Both the position numbers and the translations under genes were made by a program. A stretch of DNA of 64,000 bases from Streptomyces xylophagus. GTDB taxonomy: Bacteria > Actinomycetota > Actinomycetes > Streptomycetales > Streptomycetaceae. The DNA is taken from positions 124,001 through 188,000 of the forward strand of contig NZ_JNWO01000011.1 in the NCBI RefSeq assembly GCF_000716435.1. The letters run 5' to 3'. The notes under the pieces are model-generated. The model did no database searches, was not told where the DNA came from, and saw only the letters and a list, made by a program, of their open reading frames with translations. Of this stretch, positions 48,664-58,345 are shown piece by piece; position 1 is the first letter of the stretch; the number at the start of each line of letters is the position of its first letter.

Positions 48664-50922
48664 TCAGCGCCCCAAGCGCCCGCGCACCATGCCGACGAGG
48701 GAGTTGAGCTCCTCGATGCGCATGCGCCGGGCGGCGACGTAGAAGATTCCGAGCAGTACAGCACCGCCCACCAGAAGCGCCGCGAACGAGCCGACGACCC
48801 CCTGGCCGAGCGTATGTCCGATCCCGTAGACGACCGCACCACTGAGCAGTGCGGCCGGTACGGAGGCGATACCGAGCCGAGCGTACGTCCGCAGTACGCG
48901 AGCGCCGTCCAGGTCGCCGTCCAGCCGCTTGCGCAGCCGGTTCCAGGCGACGCCGACACCGATCGCGTACGCGAGGCCGTACGAGGCGGCCATGCCGACC
49001 ACGGCCCAGCGGGCCGGGAGCACGAAGTAGCAGACCGCCGAGGCGCCCGCGTTGACCGCGGCCACGATGACGGTGTTGTAGAAGGGCGTCCGGGTGTCCT
49101 CGTAGGCGTAGAAGGCACGCAGGACGACGTATTGCACCGAGTACGGGATCAGGCCGAGGGCGAAGGCCATCAGCATGAAGCCCATGTTCGTGGCTGAACT
49201 GGTGCCCGAGGAGCCGAAGATCAGGGTGCACATCGGGATACCCAGGGCGAGGAGCCCGAAGGCGATGGGCACGATGGCGACGGCGGTCGTACGCAGTCCC
49301 TGGGAGATGTCGTCGCGGACGGCTCCGCCGTCGCCCTCGGCGGCCGAGCGCGAGATACGAGGCAACAGGGCGGCCATCAAGGAGACGGTGATGATGGCCT
49401 GCGGCAGACCCCAGATGAGCTGGGCGTTGGCGTAGGCGGCAAAGCCGGTGCCCAAGACGCCGGAGTCCTTGCCGGAGGCGGTGGACAACTGCGTGACAAC
49501 CATGGCGCCCGCTTGGTTGGCGAGGACGAAGAGGACTGTCCACTTGGCGAGCATCGCGGCTTTGCCGAGGCCGTGGCCCTTCCAGTCGAAACGCAGTCGT
49601 AGCCGGAATCCCGTCTCCCGCAGATACGGGATCATCGCCAGGGACTGCACGACGAGCCCGAGGAGAACGCCGATTCCCAGGAGTCGTTGGCCCTCCGGCG
49701 GAATGTTCCCGGCGGTCATGCCCGAGGTGCCGGCGGTGCCATAGACCCAGATGAACATGCCCAGCGTCACGATGATGACGATGTTGTTCAGGACCGGGGT
49801 CCACATCATCGCGCCGAACCTGCCGCGGGCGTTGAGGATCTGGCCCATCACCACGTGGATGCCCATGAAGAAGATCGAGGGCAGGAAGTAGCGGGTGAAG
49901 GTGACGGCGACTTCGCTCGCGGCGGGGTCGTTGGCGACCGATGTCGAGAGCATGCGCACCAGGAGTGGCGCCGCGAACATCGCGAGGACGGTGAGGCCAC
50001 CGAGGGCCACCACGACAAGGGTCAGCAGGCGGTTGGCGAAGGCCTCGCCTCCGTCCTCGTCGTCTTTCATGGCGCGCACCAACTGGGGCACAAAGACCGA
50101 GTTGAGGCCACCGCCGACAGTCAGGATGTAGATCATGGTCGGCAACTGGTAGGCGACCTGGAAAGAGTCACCGAGCAGGCCGAGGCCCAGTGCCGAGACG
50201 ATCAGCGCGGAGCGGACGAAGCCCGTCAGGCGGGAGACCATCGTGCCCGCCGCCATCACGGCACTCGACTTCAACAGCCCTGTGGCCCGACCGCCCTTCG
50301 CCGAAGCGGGAGCCGCCGCGGGCGCCGGCGCCGTCGGGGTGAGCTGCATCGTGGCGTCGGACATCGGTGCCGGGAACGGTGCGGTGGGTGCCTGACCCGA
50401 GGGCGGTGCCGGGGACGGGCCGGGGACCGCCGGGGACTCCATCGGCGAACGGCCGCCGCCCTGGCCCTGGTCCCGGAAGAGGTGAGCGAAGGCGTCCGGC
50501 TCGTGGTGCTCCTCGCCGGCTCCGGTCACCAGGTCGTCGACGCCCACGAACTGGGTCGTCCGGGCGTCGTCGCCGTACGGCAGGTACTGGGTCGGTCCCT
50601 CCGGTTCAGGCGCCGGGGTCTGCGCCCACACACGGGGGTCGGGAGCGTACGGGGACTGGGGCGGCTGTGCGTAGAGCGGGGGCTGCGGCTGGTACGTGCC
50701 CGGAGGCGGCGGAGGGTGCGCGGCGCGGTCGTAGAGCGCCTCGGCGACCGGGTCCTGGGCGGAGAGATCCTGTGCCCGGTAGGGGTCCTGGTCGTAGGCG
50801 TCCTGGAGGTACATGTCCGCGGGGGGCTGCGGCGGCACCTGCGCGTGTTCGGGCGGCGGACCCTCGGGGTAGCCCGAGCTGCCCGCGCCCTGACCGCGGT
50901 CACCGTCGTACGGCGCGTTCAT
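48664..50922 (-). CDS. murJ: Lipid II flippase MurJ (MviN) with long N-terminal extension
   Basis: The 752-residue protein starts with about 205 residues rich in Pro, Gln and Tyr, predicted disordered and cytosolic. A MATE-like core of 14 membrane helices (about 215-745) follows, including GTMVSRLTGFVRSALIVSAL and SAYG-type interhelical loops. MurJ flips lipid II to the outer face for PBP and SEDS enzymes. ATG 50922 follows GAGGTGGGG. The extension is unusual compared with proteobacterial MurJ (about 510 residues) and may be a phosphorylation or scaffold region. Confidence 0.94.
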   Translation of the reverse strand: MNAPYDGDRGQGAGSSGYPEGPPPEHAQVPPQPPADMYLQDAYDQDPYRAQDLSAQDPVAEALYDRAAHPPPPPGTYQPQPPLYAQPPQSPYAPDPRVWAQTPAPEPEGPTQYLPYGDDARTTQFVGVDDLVTGAGEEHHEPDAFAHLFRDQGQGGGRSPMESPAVPGPSPAPPSGQAPTAPFPAPMSDATMQLTPTAPAPAAAPASAKGGRATGLLKSSAVMAAGTMVSRLTGFVRSALIVSALGLGLLGDSFQVAYQLPTMIYILTVGGGLNSVFVPQLVRAMKDDEDGGEAFANRLLTLVVVALGGLTVLAMFAAPLLVRMLSTSVANDPAASEVAVTFTRYFLPSIFFMGIHVVMGQILNARGRFGAMMWTPVLNNIVIIVTLGMFIWVYGTAGTSGMTAGNIPPEGQRLLGIGVLLGLVVQSLAMIPYLRETGFRLRLRFDWKGHGLGKAAMLAKWTVLFVLANQAGAMVVTQLSTASGKDSGVLGTGFAAYANAQLIWGLPQAIITVSLMAALLPRISRSAAEGDGGAVRDDISQGLRTTAVAIVPIAFGLLALGIPMCTLIFGSSGTSSATNMGFMLMAFALGLIPYSVQYVVLRAFYAYEDTRTPFYNTVIVAAVNAGASAVCYFVLPARWAVVGMAASYGLAYAIGVGVAWNRLRKRLDGDLDGARVLRTYARLGIASVPAALLSGAVVYGIGHTLGQGVVGSFAALLVGGAVLLGIFYVAARRMRIEELNSLVGMVRGRLGR

Positions 50923-50968
50923 GGTTACCCCACCTCATCGTCCCCGGGCCCACCGGCCACGACATCGC

Positions 50969-53425
50969 TCAACGGTCCACTCTCTCACCCGTGCCGGACG
51001 GGTCGGCGCTTTCCGGTGCGGTGTCCGGTGTCGGGTCACTCGGGTGCTCCGGGTCGTCTGCCCGGGACGGAGTGCCGGACTCCTCCTTGAGACGGTCCTG
51101 GGGGCCCGCCGGGTTCTCCGGGCCGTCGGGTTCTTCGGCCGCTCCGTCGTCGGGCCCGTCGGGACCCTCCTGCTCGGCCTGGCGGGCGACGGCGCGCTTG
51201 CGGTGGGTGTACATCCGGAAGCCGGCGAGGACGAGCAGCAGGACGCCGCCGCCGATGACCAGCATCACCGTGGCGGTGACCTCGGTGACCTTCACGTCGA
51301 ATCGGACGGCCTGCCCGTACTCCTGGCCGTCCTCCGTGTAGAGCTGGGCGAGCACTTCCACCTTGCCGTTGGCGTTGGCGGACGTGGTGAACTTCACCGA
51401 CTGGCTGTGGCCGCCGTTGACCGTGACCGGCTGCTCCCAGTAGGCCTTGCCGCCGATCTTGAGTCGCGTCGGGCTCGTCGAGGTGAGACGCAGGACCAGG
51501 TGGTTGACGCCCTGCACCAGGTTGTTCTGCACGGTCACGGGGATCGTGGCGCTGCGGCCCGAGAGCTTGGTCTCGGACTTGTCGATCAGTTTGACCTGGT
51601 TGGTGAGGTCTTCGAGGTAATCCAGCACGCTCTGGCGGAAGTTCTCCGCCTCGCCTGCCCGGCCGCGCCACGACGTGGACATCTCGCGGTTGATGGCCCG
51701 CCCGAAGGGGGTCACCACCCGGGACTCGTCGCTGAGGATCACCCGGAAGTTGTCGAGCTTGTCCTGAGTGCTCGCGATTTCCTCGAAGGCCGACTTCGGC
51801 AGTTCCTGCTTGCGCAGCGAGGAGGGGTACGCGGACGACGACGGGACCTTCGTGGTGGCGCCCGGGTCCGGCTTGGCCTTGGCCGCCGCGGCGAGATCCT
51901 GCGACTCGAACCACGTGCTGCCCTGGAGGGTCGTCAGCGCCTCGGCCATCGTCTGGGCCTGGCTCGCGGTGGGCATCCGCTGCGGGGCGACGACGATGCT
52001 GCGCTGCTTGTCCGACTGCAGGTCGAGCGTCAGGCTCTGGGCGAGGAACTTCTGCTCGGCGAGCGTGGCGGCGCCAGCCTTCGCCAGGTCCCCCTCGAAC
52101 GCCGTGGAGAGCCGTGCGTCCGCGACCACCGCCGTCGTGCCGCCGCCGATGGGGCGGGCCGCGGAGGGCGTGTACGGCAGACCGCCGGTCTCCTGGAGGC
52201 TGTCGCTGCGGGCGATCACCTTGTCGGCGCCGGCCGAGGTGGCGACCTTGATGATCGACGGGTCCACCGCACCGCTCACCGGCCACGCGAAGTCCGTGGT
52301 CGGCGTCACGTGGAGCACCGTCTCCACAGTGGTCGCGGCGACGTCCGTGGCGTCCTTGAGGTGACTCAGGGAGCCGGTGACGCTGGTGCCGTTGTGGGCG
52401 AGGGACGCCAGGTCGGGGTCGGCGAACGGGAGGGCGACGACCTCCTTGTCCGCCACCGCCGACTGCAGCTCGGCCAGCCACGCCTTGGCGACCGCCTGGT
52501 GGGTGCCCGTCGTCGTGGTGTCGCCGTCTCCCTGGATCTTGTAGCTACGGGTCATCGCGTCCACCGAGGCCAGCAGGTCCGGGTCGATCACCCAGGTGAC
52601 GTCGAGATCCTTGCCCAGCGACAGCATCTGGTCGAGCCGACCGCCCGGGGCGATCTCCTTGGCGAGGTCGTCGTTGAGGAAGACCGGCGTCTGCTGCTCG
52701 TTGGAACCCGTCTGCGCCGTCATGTGGACGCCGGAGACGAGCGGCCAGAGATACGTCGTCTTCGTCTTCGTGTCCGCCTCGTCGGGCTGCCACGGCAGGA
52801 ACGTCCGCTGGATGCCCAGCACCTGCTCCCACGGCTGCGCGGAGGTCTGGCCGGAGAGCGAGACACCGAGCGGATAGACGCCGTCGTCGCCGAGGTCCAG
52901 CTTGTCGACCGGTACGGAGAGTGTGAAGGGCTCGGCGACGCCCGGAGTGAGCTTGGCGAACTTCTCGGTGTACTTGTCGCCGATCTCTGAGCCGTCGACG
53001 CCCTGGACGTAGTCGGTGCGCTTGGCGACGGTGTCGATCGCCGAACGGGTGCTCAGTACCTGTCCCAGGCGCAGGCCCACGTGGGCGCCGGTGACCGCCT
53101 GCTTGCCGTTGTTCGTCACCGTCCCGGAGATGGTCAGCGTGTCCCCGTCCGTGGGGATGCTAGGGCTGAAGGTGTCCACGGAGACCGACACCGTCTGCGA
53201 GCCGGAGGCGGCCTGCGCGGACGTCTGCTCGACCGCACCCGCGGGCGCGGCGGCGGACAGCTGGAGGAGGCCGGCCAGCAGAGGCGCCCCGGCGAGCAGT
53301 GCGCCGGTGCGCCGCAGCCACCGGCGGGCAGGTGAGGGACTCGTCCCCTGGAAGTCTGCCGCCTCGGCCACGCGCTCGCCCGTCCTCGTCATCGTCAGTG
53401 GTCGTCGCAATGTGCGTCCACGCAT
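50969..53425 (-). CDS. Large secreted protein with C-terminal membrane anchor (DUF6049 type)
   Basis: From ATG 53425 the product has 818 residues. A signal sequence (about 30-55, ending APAGA) precedes an extracellular region of about 660 residues with beta-rich and alpha/beta segments. One transmembrane helix (ATVMLVIGGGVLLLVLAGFR, about 715-735) and an acidic cytosolic tail follow. Actinobacteria encode such a protein between murJ and pcnA; I associate it with DUF6049. Function is unknown, but position and topology suggest envelope assembly. The start is uncertain: ATG 53392 is an alternative and neither has a good ribosome-binding site. Confidence 0.75.
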   Translation of the reverse strand: MRGRTLRRPLTMTRTGERVAEAADFQGTSPSPARRWLRRTGALLAGAPLLAGLLQLSAAAPAGAVEQTSAQAASGSQTVSVSVDTFSPSIPTDGDTLTISGTVTNNGKQAVTGAHVGLRLGQVLSTRSAIDTVAKRTDYVQGVDGSEIGDKYTEKFAKLTPGVAEPFTLSVPVDKLDLGDDGVYPLGVSLSGQTSAQPWEQVLGIQRTFLPWQPDEADTKTKTTYLWPLVSGVHMTAQTGSNEQQTPVFLNDDLAKEIAPGGRLDQMLSLGKDLDVTWVIDPDLLASVDAMTRSYKIQGDGDTTTTGTHQAVAKAWLAELQSAVADKEVVALPFADPDLASLAHNGTSVTGSLSHLKDATDVAATTVETVLHVTPTTDFAWPVSGAVDPSIIKVATSAGADKVIARSDSLQETGGLPYTPSAARPIGGGTTAVVADARLSTAFEGDLAKAGAATLAEQKFLAQSLTLDLQSDKQRSIVVAPQRMPTASQAQTMAEALTTLQGSTWFESQDLAAAAKAKPDPGATTKVPSSSAYPSSLRKQELPKSAFEEIASTQDKLDNFRVILSDESRVVTPFGRAINREMSTSWRGRAGEAENFRQSVLDYLEDLTNQVKLIDKSETKLSGRSATIPVTVQNNLVQGVNHLVLRLTSTSPTRLKIGGKAYWEQPVTVNGGHSQSVKFTTSANANGKVEVLAQLYTEDGQEYGQAVRFDVKVTEVTATVMLVIGGGVLLLVLAGFRMYTHRKRAVARQAEQEGPDGPDDGAAEEPDGPENPAGPQDRLKEESGTPSRADDPEHPSDPTPDTAPESADPSGTGERVDR

Positions 53426-53628
53426 GGTAACGATGCGCGCTGAGGGGAAGTGCCGCGGACTGCTCCACAAGATCGGAGAACAGCACCGGACCGTCCTGTA
53501 TGTGCGCGTATAAAGGGGAGAACTCCTGTACGTCACAAGGGCAGTGTTTGCGCTGGTATCGGCGTACGTGTCCGTGCGTATTTAATGGAGGCGCTCGCGG
53601 TGGCCCGGGCCACGTACCCTTTTCTGTT

Positions 53629-55071
53629 GTGCCGAACGCCAACGAAGACAACCCCAGTGCCCTGAGCCAGGTGCAGCACCGCGCGGTGAGTGAACTGCTG
53701 CGGGTGGCTCCCGTCGCCGACGACCTCGCCCGCCGTTTCCAGGAGGCCGGGTTCTCCCTCGCCCTGGTCGGCGGCTCGGTCCGGGACGCGTTGCTCGCCC
53801 GGCTCGGCAATGACCTGGACTTCACGACGGACGCGCGGCCCGAGGACGTACTGAAGATCGTCCGCCCGTGGGCGGACGCCGTGTGGGAGGTCGGGATCGC
53901 CTTCGGCACGGTGGGCGCGCAGAAGGACGGCTACCTGATCGAGGTGACCACGTACCGCTCGGAGGCGTACGACCGGACCTCGCGCAAGCCCGAGGTGTCG
54001 TACGGCGACTCGATCGAGGAGGATCTCGTCCGGCGTGACTTCACCGTGAATGCGATGGCTGTCGCGCTCCCGGAGAAGGAGTTCATCGACCCGCACGGCG
54101 GCCTCGACGACCTCGCGGCCCGTGTGCTGAGGACCCCGGGCACCCCTGAGGCGTCCTTCTCGGACGATCCCCTGCGGATGATGCGGGCGGCACGGTTCGC
54201 CGCGCAGCTCGACTTCGAGGTCGCTCCCGAGGTCGTCACGGCGATGACGGAGATGTCCGGGCGGATCGAGATCGTCTCGGCCGAGCGGGTGCGGGACGAG
54301 CTGAACAAGCTGATCCTCTCCGCGAACCCACGCAAGGGACTGACCCTGTTGGTCGACACCGGACTCGCCGACCACGTTCTGCCCGAGCTTCCCGCCCTCC
54401 GTCTGGAGAGCGACGAGCACCACCGGCACAAGGACGTCTACGAACACACGCTGATCGTTCTGGAGCAGGCGATGGAACTGGAGGAGAACGGTCCCGACCT
54501 CACCCTCCGTCTGGCCGCACTGCTGCACGACATCGGCAAGCCGCGCACCCGCCGCTTCGAGAAGGACGGCCGGGTCTCCTTCCACCACCACGAGGTGGTC
54601 GGCGCGAAGATGACCAAGAAGCGCATGCTGGAGCTCAAGTACTCGAACGACCTCGTGAAGGACGTCTCACGTCTCGTCGAACTCCACCTGCGCTTCCACG
54701 GCTACGGCACCGGCGAGTGGACCGACTCGGCCGTCCGCCGGTACGTCCGTGACGCCGGCCCGCTCCTCGACCGCCTCCACAAGCTGACCCGCTCGGACTG
54801 CACTACACGGAACAAGCGCAGGGCCACCGCCCTGTCCCGTGCGTATGACGGCCTGGAAGACCGCATCGCCCAGCTGCAGGAGCAGGAGGAGCTGGACTCG
54901 ATCCGTCCGGACCTCGACGGCAACCAGATCATGGAGATTCTGGGCATCACGCCAGGACCGGCGATCGGCCGGGCGTACAAGTTCCTGCTGGAACTGCGGC
55001 TGGAGAACGGGCCGATGGAGCATGACGCGGCCGTGGCCGCACTCAAGGAGTGGTGGGCCTCGGAGAGCTGA
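53629..55071 (+). CDS. pcnA: CCA tRNA nucleotidyltransferase / poly(A) polymerase family
   Basis: GTG 53629 gives 480 residues. The nucleotidyltransferase motif is LVGGSVRDALLARLGNDLDF (about 42-61) with the catalytic Asp pair. RRDFTVNAMAV and DDPLRMMRAARFAAQLDF follow, and an HD domain has LLHDIGKPRTR and FHHHEVVGAKM. It adds or repairs the 3' CCA of tRNA, which is needed here because the tRNAs in this window do not encode CCA. Actinobacterial members may also polyadenylate. The ribosome-binding site is weak, so the start is provisional. Confidence 0.92.
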   Translation: MPNANEDNPSALSQVQHRAVSELLRVAPVADDLARRFQEAGFSLALVGGSVRDALLARLGNDLDFTTDARPEDVLKIVRPWADAVWEVGIAFGTVGAQKDGYLIEVTTYRSEAYDRTSRKPEVSYGDSIEEDLVRRDFTVNAMAVALPEKEFIDPHGGLDDLAARVLRTPGTPEASFSDDPLRMMRAARFAAQLDFEVAPEVVTAMTEMSGRIEIVSAERVRDELNKLILSANPRKGLTLLVDTGLADHVLPELPALRLESDEHHRHKDVYEHTLIVLEQAMELEENGPDLTLRLAALLHDIGKPRTRRFEKDGRVSFHHHEVVGAKMTKKRMLELKYSNDLVKDVSRLVELHLRFHGYGTGEWTDSAVRRYVRDAGPLLDRLHKLTRSDCTTRNKRRATALSRAYDGLEDRIAQLQEQEELDSIRPDLDGNQIMEILGITPGPAIGRAYKFLLELRLENGPMEHDAAVAALKEWWASES

Positions 55072-55082
55072 GGTCGCGGAAC

Positions 55083-55112
55083 GGGGTCATGTTTCACGTG
55101 AAACATGACCCC
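55083..55112. repeat. parS: 30-bp perfect palindrome with central parS
   Basis: An exact parS (55091-55104) is flanked by GGGGTCAT and ATGACCCC, giving a perfect 30-bp palindrome 12 bases after pcnA. It could act both as ParB site and as a terminator or cruciform. Confidence 0.9.
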
Positions 55113-55122
55113 GGACAGCATC

Positions 55123-55154
55123 AGGGGCGATGTTTCACGTGAAACATCGCCCCT
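55123..55154. repeat. parS: 32-bp perfect palindrome with central parS
   Basis: A second exact parS (55132-55145) is flanked by AGGGGCGAT and ATCGCCCCT, giving a perfect 32-bp palindrome just after the stop of the leftward gene at 55168. The two parS cores are 41 bases apart. Confidence 0.9.
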
Positions 55155-55167
55155 CGCCACATCTGCC

Positions 55168-55743
55168 TTACTTCGAGTAGTCCTTCAGGCAGAGCAGGAA
55201 GTTACTGCCGTCGCCGCTCTCGGTGTACGAGTACTGGAAGTCCTTGGCGGCCGCCGAGCACTTGGCGTCGGCCTCCGCCTCGGCGTACTTGCCGCTGATC
55301 TTGGCCAGCACCACGTACTGGGCCTTCGAGTCGCTGCACTTCACGACCTCAAGGTCCGGGTTGGTGTCGCTGGTGCTGCCGCGGTGCATGCAGTCGCCGA
55401 CCTTGGCGGTGTCGGCGTCGTCCTGGCTCGATATGTAGCTGAAGATGGCCGCACCGGCTGCGATCACGATGACGACGGCGAGCCGGATCATCTTGAAGCT
55501 GAACTTGCGCTTCGGCTGCGGCGGGACCGGAGGGTACGGAGCCGCGCCCTGGGGCGGGAAACCGGGCTGACCGGGCTGCTGCGGGTAGCCGCCCTGGGGC
55601 GGGTACGGAGCCTGGGGCTGAGGCGGGTAAGGCGCCTGCTGAGCCTGTGCCTGCGGCGGGTAGGGAGCCTGCGTCTGCGGCTGGCCGTAGGGCTGCTGGC
55701 CCTGCGCGTATGGGTTTGGGCTCTGAGGCGGCGGAGTAGTCAC
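55168..55743 (-). CDS. LppU/SCO3897-like membrane protein
   Basis: GTG 55743 (GGGGG upstream) opens 191 residues. A Pro/Gln/Tyr/Gly-rich cytosolic N-terminus (about 1-80, repeated AP(Y)PPQ units) precedes one transmembrane helix (about 86-106, MIRLAVVIVIAAGAAIFSYI). The extracellular domain of about 80 residues has four cysteines (GDCMH, VKCSD, DAKCSA, LLCLK), probably two disulphides. It matches the LppU/SCO3897 style of actinobacterial protein. Function is unknown. Confidence 0.8.
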   Translation of the reverse strand: MTTPPPQSPNPYAQGQQPYGQPQTQAPYPPQAQAQQAPYPPQPQAPYPPQGGYPQQPGQPGFPPQGAAPYPPVPPQPKRKFSFKMIRLAVVIVIAAGAAIFSYISSQDDADTAKVGDCMHRGSTSDTNPDLEVVKCSDSKAQYVVLAKISGKYAEAEADAKCSAAAKDFQYSYTESGDGSNFLLCLKDYSK

Positions 55744-55862
55744 TTGGGGTCCCCCTGGAACTTGGGCGCATGACGCGGTAGGACACGCGACATGGTGCGA
55801 AGTAAGACGCACGTAAGCTACCGGCCCCCACTGACACCGCTGTGAGCCAGAGCGACTCCGTG

Positions 55863-57140
55863 TCAGTGATGTGACACTTTCCGGCGCTCAAAGTGGGCCA
55901 TAGTCGCAGCAACTGTTCCGTAGACGACGGCCACCGTGATCACCAGCACCACGGAGCGGCCGTCAGGGGGAAGCATCAGTGCGGCCATCGCGGCCGCGCC
56001 GACGAAAGCGACGTTGAACAGCACGTCGTAGACGGAGAAGATCCGGCCGCGGAAGCCGTCGTCGACCGAGAACTGCACGATCGTGTCCGTGGCGATCTTC
56101 GCGCCCTGGGTGGTCAGGCCCAGGACGAAGGCCGCCGCCATCATCGGGGCGGTGGCGAAGGGGAGGCCGAGTGCCGGTTCCAGGACCGCGGCGCCCGCGG
56201 CGCACACGGCGATCCAGCGGCCGGGGCCGAGCCGTCCCGCGGCCCAGGGCGTCAGCACGGCCGCCACGAAGAAGCCGGCGCCGGAGACTCCCAACGCCAG
56301 CCCCAGCAGGCGCAGTCCGTCGTCCGGGGTCGACGACAGGGCGTACCGGCAGAGCATCAACAGCAGGACGGTCAGGGCGCCGTAGCAGAACCGCATCAGC
56401 GTCATCGCGCCGAGAGCCCAGACCGCCTCGCGGCGTTGCGGTGCGGCGAGATGCCGTACGGCTGCGGTCAGGTCCCGGGCGGTGCCGGCGAGGGCCGTGG
56501 CCAGTCGGGGTGGGGGCAACGCGTGGTCGGGGCCGAGGAGTTCGGGGGCCATGCGCAACGAGGTGAGGGCCGCACACAGGTACAGGGCGGCTCCCAGCAG
56601 CACCACGGCGGCGTCGGTGTCCGCGACCAGCAGCCGTACGAGGAAGGCGAGGCCGCCGCCCAGGGTCGCGGCCAGCGTTCCGGCCGTGGGGGAAAGGGAG
56701 TTGGCGACGACCAGGCGTTCGTCGTCGACCACGCGAGGCAGTGCGGCGGACAGGCCGGCGAGGACGAAGCGGTTGACGGCGGTGACGCACAGCGCGGAGA
56801 CGTAGAAGAGCCAGTCCGGGACGTGACTCACCATCAGGACGGCCGTCAGCGCGGCCAGCAGGGCGCGCAGCAGGTTGCCGTAGAGGAAGACCTGGCGGCG
56901 GCGCCAGCGGTCCAGGAGGACGCCGGCGAAGGGGCCGATGAGGGAGTACGGGAGGAGGAGTACCGCCATCGCGGAGGCGATCGCGCCGGCCGAGGTCTGT
57001 TTCTCCGGGGAGAAGACGACGTAGGCGGCGAGTGCGACCTGGTAGACGCCGTCCGCGCCCTGGGAGAGCAGTCGTACGGCGAGCAGGCGCCGGAAGCCCT
57101 GGAAGCGCAGGAGGATGCGCAGGTCACGGACGACGGCCAT
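55863..57140 (-). CDS. Major facilitator superfamily transporter
   Basis: The ATG at 57140 (GAGG eight bases upstream) gives 425 residues with about 12 hydrophobic helices. The loop LLDRWRRRQVFLYGNLLRAL between helices 2 and 3 is the MFS-typical basic motif. The N-terminal half resembles macrolide-efflux or enterobactin-exporter type MFS proteins, but no substrate can be inferred. It lies 78 bases downstream of the inositol-phosphate synthase gene in the same direction. Confidence 0.85.
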   Translation of the reverse strand: MAVVRDLRILLRFQGFRRLLAVRLLSQGADGVYQVALAAYVVFSPEKQTSAGAIASAMAVLLLPYSLIGPFAGVLLDRWRRRQVFLYGNLLRALLAALTAVLMVSHVPDWLFYVSALCVTAVNRFVLAGLSAALPRVVDDERLVVANSLSPTAGTLAATLGGGLAFLVRLLVADTDAAVVLLGAALYLCAALTSLRMAPELLGPDHALPPPRLATALAGTARDLTAAVRHLAAPQRREAVWALGAMTLMRFCYGALTVLLLMLCRYALSSTPDDGLRLLGLALGVSGAGFFVAAVLTPWAAGRLGPGRWIAVCAAGAAVLEPALGLPFATAPMMAAAFVLGLTTQGAKIATDTIVQFSVDDGFRGRIFSVYDVLFNVAFVGAAAMAALMLPPDGRSVVLVITVAVVYGTVAATMAHFERRKVSHH

Positions 57141-57218
57141 GGGCACAGCCTCACATACGAGGAAGGTCCCCGGGCGGAATGCCTCAGGGACCCTCGACGA
57201 CCGAACCGGTGGCGGGTC

Positions 57219-58301
57219 CTAGCGCTCGACCTCGCCCTTGATGAACTTCTCGACGTTGGCGTACGCCTCGTCGTCGAAGTACTGGACCGGCGGGGACTTC
57301 ATGAAGTAGCTCGACGCGGAGAGGATCGGGCCGCCGATGCCGCGGTCCTTGGCGATCTTCGCGGCGCGCAGGGCGTCGATGATGACACCCGCGGAGTTCG
57401 GGGAGTCCCAGACCTCGAGCTTGTACTCCAGGTTCAGCGGGACGTCACCGAAGGCACGGCCCTCGAGGCGGACGTACGCCCACTTGCGGTCGTCGAGCCA
57501 CTGGACGTAGTCCGACGGGCCGATGTGGACGTTCTTCTCGCCCAGATCGCGGTCCGGGATCTGCGAGGTGACGGCCTGCGTCTTCGAGATCTTCTTGGAC
57601 TCGAGGCGGTCGCGCTCCAACATGTTCTTGAAGTCCATGTTGCCGCCGACATTGAGCTGCATCGTGCGCTCGAGACGGACACCGCGGTCCTCGAACAGCT
57701 TCGCCATCACACGGTGCGTGATGGTCGCGCCGACCTGCGACTTGATGTCGTCGCCGACGATCGGGACACCGGCCTCGGTGAACTTGTCCGCCCACTCCTT
57801 GGTGCCGGCGATGAAGACCGGGAGGGCGTTGACGAAGGCGACCTTGGCGTCGATGGCGCACTGGGCGTAGAACTTCGCCGCGTCCTCGGAACCGACGGGC
57901 AGGTAGCAGATCAGGACGTCGACCTGCTTGTCCTTGAGGATCTGGACCACGTCGACCGGAGTCTCGTCGGACTCCTCGATCGTCATGCGGTAGTACTTGC
58001 CCAGGCCGTCGAGGGTGTGACCGCGCTGGACCGTGACGCCCTTGTTCGGGACGTCGCAGATCTTGATGGTGTTGTTCTCACTGGCACCGATGGCGTCGGA
58101 GAGGTCGAGGCCGACCTTCTTCGCGTCGACGTCGAACGCGGCGACGAACTCGACGTCACCGACGTGGTACTCGCCGAACTGGACGTGCATCAGACCGGGC
58201 ACCTTGGCCGCCGGATCGGCGTCCTTGTAGTACTCGACGCCCTGTACCAGTGAGGCGGCGCAGTTGCCCACGCCGACGATGGCTACGCGAACCGAACCCA
58301 T
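57219..58301 (-). CDS. ino1: Inositol-3-phosphate synthase
   Basis: The ATG at 58301, after AGGGAGC, gives 360 residues. The NAD-binding motif [20 protein letters not shown] lies at the N-terminus. Further conserved segments are [35 protein letters not shown] and [10 protein letters not shown]. The enzyme converts glucose 6-phosphate to inositol 3-phosphate, the first step towards mycothiol and phosphatidylinositol in actinobacteria. It is preceded by a padR gene 44 bases upstream, which probably regulates it. Confidence 0.95.
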   Translation of the reverse strand: MGSVRVAIVGVGNCAASLVQGVEYYKDADPAAKVPGLMHVQFGEYHVGDVEFVAAFDVDAKKVGLDLSDAIGASENNTIKICDVPNKGVTVQRGHTLDGLGKYYRMTIEESDETPVDVVQILKDKQVDVLICYLPVGSEDAAKFYAQCAIDAKVAFVNALPVFIAGTKEWADKFTEAGVPIVGDDIKSQVGATITHRVMAKLFEDRGVRLERTMQLNVGGNMDFKNMLERDRLESKKISKTQAVTSQIPDRDLGEKNVHIGPSDYVQWLDDRKWAYVRLEGRAFGDVPLNLEYKLEVWDSPNSAGVIIDALRAAKIAKDRGIGGPILSASSYFMKSPPVQYFDDEAYANVEKFIKGEVER

Positions 58302-58345
58302 TCCGGTTGCTCCCTGTGTGTGCGAGGTGAGGCCCTGACTGGACC

